This document shows, in pieces, positions 49,625-53,178 of a stretch of 53,178 nucleotides of DNA. Made by a program: the position numbers and the translations under genes. This DNA is from Candidatus Limivivens merdigallinarum (GTDB taxonomy: Bacteria > Bacillota > Clostridia > Lachnospirales > Lachnospiraceae), in assembly GCA_018713105.1 (NCBI GenBank), contig DVFT01000002.1, positions 1-53,178 on the forward strand, read 5' to 3'. The notes beneath the pieces are model-generated. The model was given only the letters and a program-made list of their open reading frames with translations, was not told where the DNA came from and ran no database searches. The first letter of the stretch is position 1. Every line of letters starts with the position of its first letter.

Positions 49625-50140
49625 ATGGCAGAAGCAAACTGGTATGTGGTCCATACCTATTCCGGGTATGAGAACAAAGTGAAAGCCAACATCGAAAAGA
49701 CCATCGAAAACCGCCATCTGGAAGATCAGATTCTGGAGGTTCGAGTGCCTATGGAGGATGTTGTGGAAGTCAAAAACGGCGTTAAGAAACAGATTCAGAG
49801 AAAGATGTTTCCGGGCTATGTGCTTCTGAACATGATCATGAATGATGATACCTGGTACGTCGTTCGGAATACCCGCGGTGTCACAGGATTTGTAGGCCCG
49901 GGATCCAAGCCGGTTCCGCTGACGGAGGAAGAGATGAAACCGTTGGGAATCAAGGCAGGCGAAATCGAGGTCGATTTCCAGGAAGGCGATACCGTGACCA
50001 TCACCGGAGGCGTCTGGAAGGATACTGTCGGCGTCATCCAGGCTATGAATCACAGCAAGCAGATGGTTACCATCAATGTAGAATTATTTGGTCGAGAGAC
50101 ACCGGTAGAGATCAGCTTTACCGATATCAAGAAAATGTAA
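49625..50140 (+). CDS. nusG: Transcription termination/antitermination protein NusG
   Basis: The 171-aa protein has the NGN domain (NWYVVHTYSGYENKVKANIE, KMFPGYVLLNM, VRNTRGVTGFVG) and the KOW motif (FQEGDTVTITGGVWKDTVG). NusG binds RNA polymerase and links transcription with Rho or ribosomes. The position between secE and rplK is canonical. Confidence 0.96.
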   Translation: MAEANWYVVHTYSGYENKVKANIEKTIENRHLEDQILEVRVPMEDVVEVKNGVKKQIQRKMFPGYVLLNMIMNDDTWYVVRNTRGVTGFVGPGSKPVPLTEEEMKPLGIKAGEIEVDFQEGDTVTITGGVWKDTVGVIQAMNHSKQMVTINVELFGRETPVEISFTDIKKM

Positions 50141-50152
50141 CAAGAAGGTTTT

Positions 50153-50179
50153 GTCGAAAGTATATTCGCGCTTTCGGAC
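50153..50179 (+). promoter_or_regulatory. Hairpin in the nusG-rplK gap
   Basis: GTC-GAAAG and CTTTC-GGAC can pair around TATATTCGCG with one bulge. No T run follows, so it is more likely an RNA processing or leader structure than a terminator. Confidence 0.4.
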
Positions 50180-50181
50180 AA

Positions 50182-50209
50182 GTGGGAGGGAAACCCCCGA
50201 CAATACCAC
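50182..50209 (+). promoter_or_regulatory. Probable L1-binding leader motif upstream of rplK
   Basis: GTGG-GAGGG...CCC...ACCAC forms a small stem with an internal GGGAGGG segment, 16 bp before ATG 50226 and directly before AGGAGGT. The same pattern recurs before rplA. It resembles ribosomal protein L1 autoregulatory sites that mimic the L1 stalk of 23S rRNA. Confidence 0.45.
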
Positions 50210-50225
50210 ATAGGAGGTGCCTAAA

Positions 50226-50651
50226 ATGGCAAAGAAAGTAACTGGTTATATTAAATTACAGATTCCTGCTGGAAAGGCAACACCAGCACCACCAGTTGGT
50301 CCTGCTCTGGGTCAGCACGGTGTAAATATCGTTCAGTTTACAAAGGAGTTCAACGCAAGAACAGCTGATAAGGGTGACCTGATCATCCCGGTTGTCATCA
50401 CTGTTTACGCAGATAGAAGCTTCAGCTTCGTAACCAAGACTCCGCCGGCAGCTGTACTGCTGAAGAAAGCCTGCAACCTGAAATCTGGTTCCGGCGTACC
50501 CAACAAGAACAAAGTAGCTACCATTTCCAAGGACAAGGTTCGTGAAATCGCAGAGATGAAGATGCCGGATCTGAATGCAGGAAGCGTAGAGGCAGCTATG
50601 AGCATGATTGCTGGTACTGCGCGCAGCATGGGTATTGTAGTAGAGGATTAA
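50226..50651 (+). CDS. rplK: 50S ribosomal protein L11
   Basis: The 141-aa protein has the standard L11 length with ATG 50226 as start. It has the N-terminal [20 protein letters not shown] and [11 protein letters not shown], and the RNA-binding C-terminal domain. It forms the GTPase-associated stalk base. Confidence 0.96.
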   Translation: MAKKVTGYIKLQIPAGKATPAPPVGPALGQHGVNIVQFTKEFNARTADKGDLIIPVVITVYADRSFSFVTKTPPAAVLLKKACNLKSGSGVPNKNKVATISKDKVREIAEMKMPDLNAGSVEAAMSMIAGTARSMGIVVED

Positions 50652-50701
50652 ATGCTCCTTTTCGCCCATAACATTGCAACGAACATTGTAAACAACGACA
50701 C

Positions 50702-50729
50702 GTGGGAGGGATATTCCCGCAAATACCAC
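50702..50729 (+). promoter_or_regulatory. Probable L1-binding leader motif upstream of rplA
   Basis: GTGGGAGGG-ATAT-TCCCGCAAATACCAC repeats the layout of 50182-50209 and is followed by AGGAGGT, with ATG 50747. Two similar stems in one operon suggest separate feedback on both cistrons. Confidence 0.45.
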
Positions 50730-50746
50730 CAGGAGGTAATTTTAAT

Positions 50747-51439
50747 ATGAACAGAGGAAAGAAATACGTAGAGGCTGCAAAAGCGGTAGACCGCACAAAC
50801 CTTTACGATACCGACGAAGCAATCGCTCTGGCTAAAAAAGTAGCAGTTGCTAAATTTGATGAGACAATCGAAGTTCACATCAGAACCGGATGTGACGGAC
50901 GTCATGCTGACCAGCAGATCCGTGGTGCAGTTGTACTGCCGCATGGAACAGGTAAGACGGTACGTGTCCTGGTTTTTGCTAAAAATGCGAAGGCAGACGA
51001 AGCAAAGGCAGCAGGTGCTGAGTTCGTAGGAGCTGAGGAACTGATTCCGAAGATCCAGAACGAAGGCTGGCTGGATTTCGATGTAGTAGTAGCTACACCG
51101 GATATGATGGGTGTTGTAGGACGTCTGGGTCGTGTACTTGGACCGAAAGGCTTGATGCCGAACCCGAAAGCCGGAACCGTAACCATGGATGTTACCAAGG
51201 CAGTTCAGGATATCAAAGCTGGTAAGATTGAGTACAGATTGGACAAAACCAACATCATTCACGTGCCAATTGGAAAAGCTTCTTTCACAGAAGAGCAGTT
51301 ACGTGACAACTTCCAGACGCTTATGAATGCAATCGTGAAGGCACGTCCCGCTACCTTGAAGGGACAGTACCTGAAGAGCGTAACCATTGCTCCGACGATG
51401 GGGCCGGGGGTTAAGCTGAATACGGCGAAATTTGCATAA
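50747..51439 (+). CDS. rplA: 50S ribosomal protein L1
   Basis: The 230-aa protein starts [20 protein letters not shown] at ATG 50747, with AGGAGG upstream. It has [33 protein letters not shown] and the C-terminal [20 protein letters not shown]. It builds the L1 stalk and usually represses its own operon. Unlike the common order, rplJ-rplL do not follow. Confidence 0.96.
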   Translation: MNRGKKYVEAAKAVDRTNLYDTDEAIALAKKVAVAKFDETIEVHIRTGCDGRHADQQIRGAVVLPHGTGKTVRVLVFAKNAKADEAKAAGAEFVGAEELIPKIQNEGWLDFDVVVATPDMMGVVGRLGRVLGPKGLMPNPKAGTVTMDVTKAVQDIKAGKIEYRLDKTNIIHVPIGKASFTEEQLRDNFQTLMNAIVKARPATLKGQYLKSVTIAPTMGPGVKLNTAKFA

Positions 51440-51449
51440 GAATAAGTGA

Positions 51450-51484
51450 GAGAGTCTCCGGGGGACCGGGGGCTTTCTTTTTTT
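51450..51484 (+). terminator. Strong terminator after rplA
   Basis: GAGAGT-CTCCGG (51450-51461) pairs with CCGGGG-GCTTTC (51466-51477) around GGGA with some G-T pairs, followed by seven T. Confidence 0.88.
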
Positions 51485-51498
51485 GTGTGGGGGTGAAC

Positions 51499-51745
51499 GC
51501 CGGAAATCGGTTCCCCAGGTCGGTGGGCTGGCGTTTCGCTGGCAGATTCTAAGCACAGAGGGGCAGTGGTGTGGGAGGCAGTCGCAAACTCGCCAAGCTT
51601 CCCTGATGGCAAGCTTGGCTCAGACAGCTGCTCCTTTGAATTTGGGCTGGAAAGCCCAAATTCACTCCCACACCGCTGCCCCACTGCACTAAGAATCTGC
51701 AGCAGCTCACTTTACGCCCACCGACCTGGGGAACCGATTTCCGGC
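51499..51745. repeat. 247-bp foldback element with nested hairpins
   Basis: The outer arms, 51499-51528 and 51716-51745, are perfect 30-bp inverted repeats. They continue inward as an imperfect stem of about 50 bp per arm (51529-51577 against 51665-51715). The loop region contains GCCAAGCTT/AAGCTTGGC (51592-51619) and a perfect 11-bp hairpin GAATTTGGGCT-GGAA-AGCCCAAATTC (51638-51663). No gene is present in the 393-bp gap 51440-51832. No target-site duplication is obvious. A second small hairpin, TTGCCGC-GGG-GCGGCAA, lies at 51803-51819. Confidence 0.9.
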
Positions 51746-51832
51746 TGCCACTACGTTACGGAAAAAAGAAAGATGGTCCGGAGGGAGACTTTGGGGGGGC
51801 TCTTGCCGCGGGGCGGCAAATTGCCTAGGGAG

Positions 51833-52645
51833 TTAGGATTTTTGGGTGTTGGTTAGGTATTCTTCAAGGCAAAGGTTTTGCTCGTACATTTCGGTTGCTG
51901 CTTCTACGCCGACGTAACGGTAATGCCATACCTCCTCTGCGGTACCTGTAAGATCGGTTTTTCCGGCTGGATAGCGGAAAATGAATCCGTATTTATAGCT
52001 GTTTTCCTGCAGCCAAAAGTAAAGGTCGTAAGTAGCGCCGTTAATATCTACTGCAATTCCTAGCTGATGTTCGCTGTGCCCGGGTACTGCAACCCATTGT
52101 TCGGCTTGTTCTATCGCTTCCTCTTTGGAATATCCTTGCTGGGTGTATTCCGCAATTTTTTCGTCATATAGTTCCTGTTGTTTTTCTTGTGTGCGATAAC
52201 CGGACACAACGGTCGGGAGTTGGTTCCAGTTTCCTTCTTTGGCTGCTTCTAGCATTTCCATAAGCGGCTGGTAAATGCGTTCGTCCACTTTTTCGCCGCC
52301 AGGGACTTCAACCAGGTTAACCTCATGGTTTTCAGGAAGCGGGTTCCACTTATTGACCAATGTCAAATTCCAATCGGTATCGCTGCTTGAGAGGGATGTG
52401 AGATCACTTTCTGTACTTTTTTCTGACACAGGGGTGCTAAAAGTTACTTCTGCCTGACTTTCGGCGGAAGAAATATCAGCACTTTCTTTGGAGTATTCCT
52501 TATCGAAAAGAAGAGAGTGGATTAGCATTATCACAACTACAGCAAACGAGACAGGGAGAAAAAATAGATAGATCCGTCTGTTCCGCCTGCGGCTCTTTGC
52601 TGTCTTTCTTTTTTGGTTTCTGCTCTGTATACTGTTTTTAACCAT
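51833..52645 (-). CDS. vanY: VanY-type D-alanyl-D-alanine carboxypeptidase
   Basis: The start at 52645 is preferred; a TTG extension to 52675 reads through the AAAGGAG site. The 270-aa product has a basic N-terminus (KRKTAKSRRRNRR), one membrane anchor (IYLFFLPVSFAVVVIMLIHS), a Ser/Glu-rich spacer and a VanY peptidase domain. Zinc ligands are in SEHQLGIAVDIN (His, Asp) and EVWHYRYVG (Glu, His). It trims terminal D-Ala from cell-wall precursors and lowers vancomycin binding. A vanS-like gene lies 117 bp upstream. No vanH, ligase or vanX gene follows; the next gene is convergent rplA. Local DNA is AT-richer than the neighbours. Confidence 0.87.
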   Translation of the reverse strand: MVKNSIQSRNQKRKTAKSRRRNRRIYLFFLPVSFAVVVIMLIHSLLFDKEYSKESADISSAESQAEVTFSTPVSEKSTESDLTSLSSSDTDWNLTLVNKWNPLPENHEVNLVEVPGGEKVDERIYQPLMEMLEAAKEGNWNQLPTVVSGYRTQEKQQELYDEKIAEYTQQGYSKEEAIEQAEQWVAVPGHSEHQLGIAVDINGATYDLYFWLQENSYKYGFIFRYPAGKTDLTGTAEEVWHYRYVGVEAATEMYEQNLCLEEYLTNTQKS

Positions 52646-52680
52646 AAATTTATCTTTACTCCTTTCTTCGGACAAATAAG

Positions 52681-52723
52681 AAATGTCCCTTTGCAGTAAT
52701 GATTGTACCGCAAAGAGACATTT
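52681..52723. terminator. Hairpin between vanS and vanY
   Basis: AAATGTC-C-CTTTGC pairs with GCAAAG-A-GACATTT. It could end vanS transcripts or attenuate vanY expression; the minus strand has only a short T-rich stretch after it. Confidence 0.5.
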
Positions 52724-52762
52724 TGGACTTTACAATTAGATTGCTTAATTCCTAAGATAATC

Positions 52763-53178
52763 CTAAGATACAGGTAATTGAACAGTGAAGGTAATATGAT
52801 CGAGTTCGCTGTGGGCTTCAATCGTGCCGCCGTGCAAAAGGACAATTTCTTTTGCGATTGCTAATCCGAGCCCGGTACCGCCGGTGTCGGAAGCACGCGC
52901 TTCGTCTAAACGATAAAATTTATCGAACAAAGAAGAAAGTTTTTTTTCAGGGATCGTCTTTCCGCTATTTTGGAACGAAATGATAATATGCTGTTCTTTT
53001 TGTATGGCTGAAACAATAATATTTGTGTTAGGATAGCTGTAGGAGGCAGCATTTTTCAATAGGTTGCCGAATACACGGGCTATCTTTTCGGGATCTGCAT
53101 AAATTTCTATATTTTCATCAAGTTCTAACAAAACGGTATTATTGCGTATGGAAAATGTAGGTAAAAATTCGTCCCGCA
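52763..53178 (-). CDS. C-terminal part of a VanS-like sensor histidine kinase
   Basis: The frame enters at the right edge and ends at 52763, giving the last 138 residues. It covers the ATPase domain: N-box KIARVFGNLLKNAASYSYP, F-box LFDKFYRLDEARAS and G-box GTGLGLAIAKEIV. The segment and the adjacent vanY suggest a VanS of a vanR-vanS-vanY unit. The N-terminal sensor, the H-box and any vanR lie outside the window. Confidence 0.82.
   Translation of the reverse strand, partial: RDEFLPTFSIRNNTVLLELDENIEIYADPEKIARVFGNLLKNAASYSYPNTNIIVSAIQKEQHIIISFQNSGKTIPEKKLSSLFDKFYRLDEARASDTGGTGLGLAIAKEIVLLHGGTIEAHSELDHITFTVQLPVS

Overview
The window looks like chromosome of a Gram-positive gut anaerobe of the Firmicutes, most likely a Lachnospiraceae member of roughly even G+C. 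The reasons are strong AGGAGG ribosome sites, YesM/YesN-type two-component regulation, a pyrC-F-K-D-E block, DUF4364 and DUF6142 genes, Clostridia-type paired serine dehydratase subunits, and a Csp-like S8 peptidase. The genus cannot be fixed from the sequence alone. No rRNA, tRNA, CRISPR array, transposase or integrase was seen.

Left part (1-12.6 kb). A gene tail and a small PD-(D/E)XK-like protein precede a secreted FnIII-NlpC/P60 protein. Next comes the most unusual unit of the window: a tightly overlapping set encoding a TerB-N/TerB-C protein with two blocks of in-frame tandem repeats, a BrxD-like (DUF2791) P-loop ATPase and an Lhr/BrxHI-type helicase, with a subtilisin-like S8 peptidase 58 bp further on. 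It resembles half of a type 2 BREX system without PglX, PglZ, PglW or PglY, and is a candidate defence or DNA-processing system. A small acidic-tailed membrane protein, a polysaccharide deacetylase and rarA follow.

Middle part (12.6-28.5 kb). This is mostly housekeeping: a TIGR01212-type radical SAM protein with DUF4364, the pyrimidine genes pyrC, pyrF, pyrK and pyrD plus separately promoted pyrE, small membrane proteins including VanZ and DUF6142 members, an HD hydrolase overlapping an M29 aminopeptidase, a membrane diguanylate cyclase, polyphosphate kinase, and an AAA_14/DUF4143 ATPase whose 3' end overlaps ppk1 antisense. A pair of ~105-bp direct repeats that fold into hairpins lies at 20.6-20.9 kb.

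Carbohydrate locus (28.7-38.6 kb). A sugar ABC transporter, a YesM/YesN sensor-regulator pair, a GH78 alpha-L-rhamnosidase and a GH43 enzyme form one plus-strand unit ending in a strong terminator. Together they suggest sensing, import and trimming of rhamnose-containing plant glycans or glycosides.

Right part (38.6-53.2 kb). A minus-strand type II restriction-modification pair (XamI-like nuclease and N6-adenine methylase) lies back to back with a molybdenum-cofactor cluster (larB, a molybdopterin-binding protein, a domain-swapped XdhC-like protein, moaC, moaA, a MOSC-Mog fusion). After these come a LytTR regulator with a Glu at the phosphoacceptor position, sdaAB-sdaAA, and rpmG-secE-nusG-rplK-rplA. 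The ribosomal operon ends at a strong terminator without rplJ-rplL. Next to it is a 247-bp foldback palindrome, and then a convergent, AT-richer vanS-vanY pair at the window edge.
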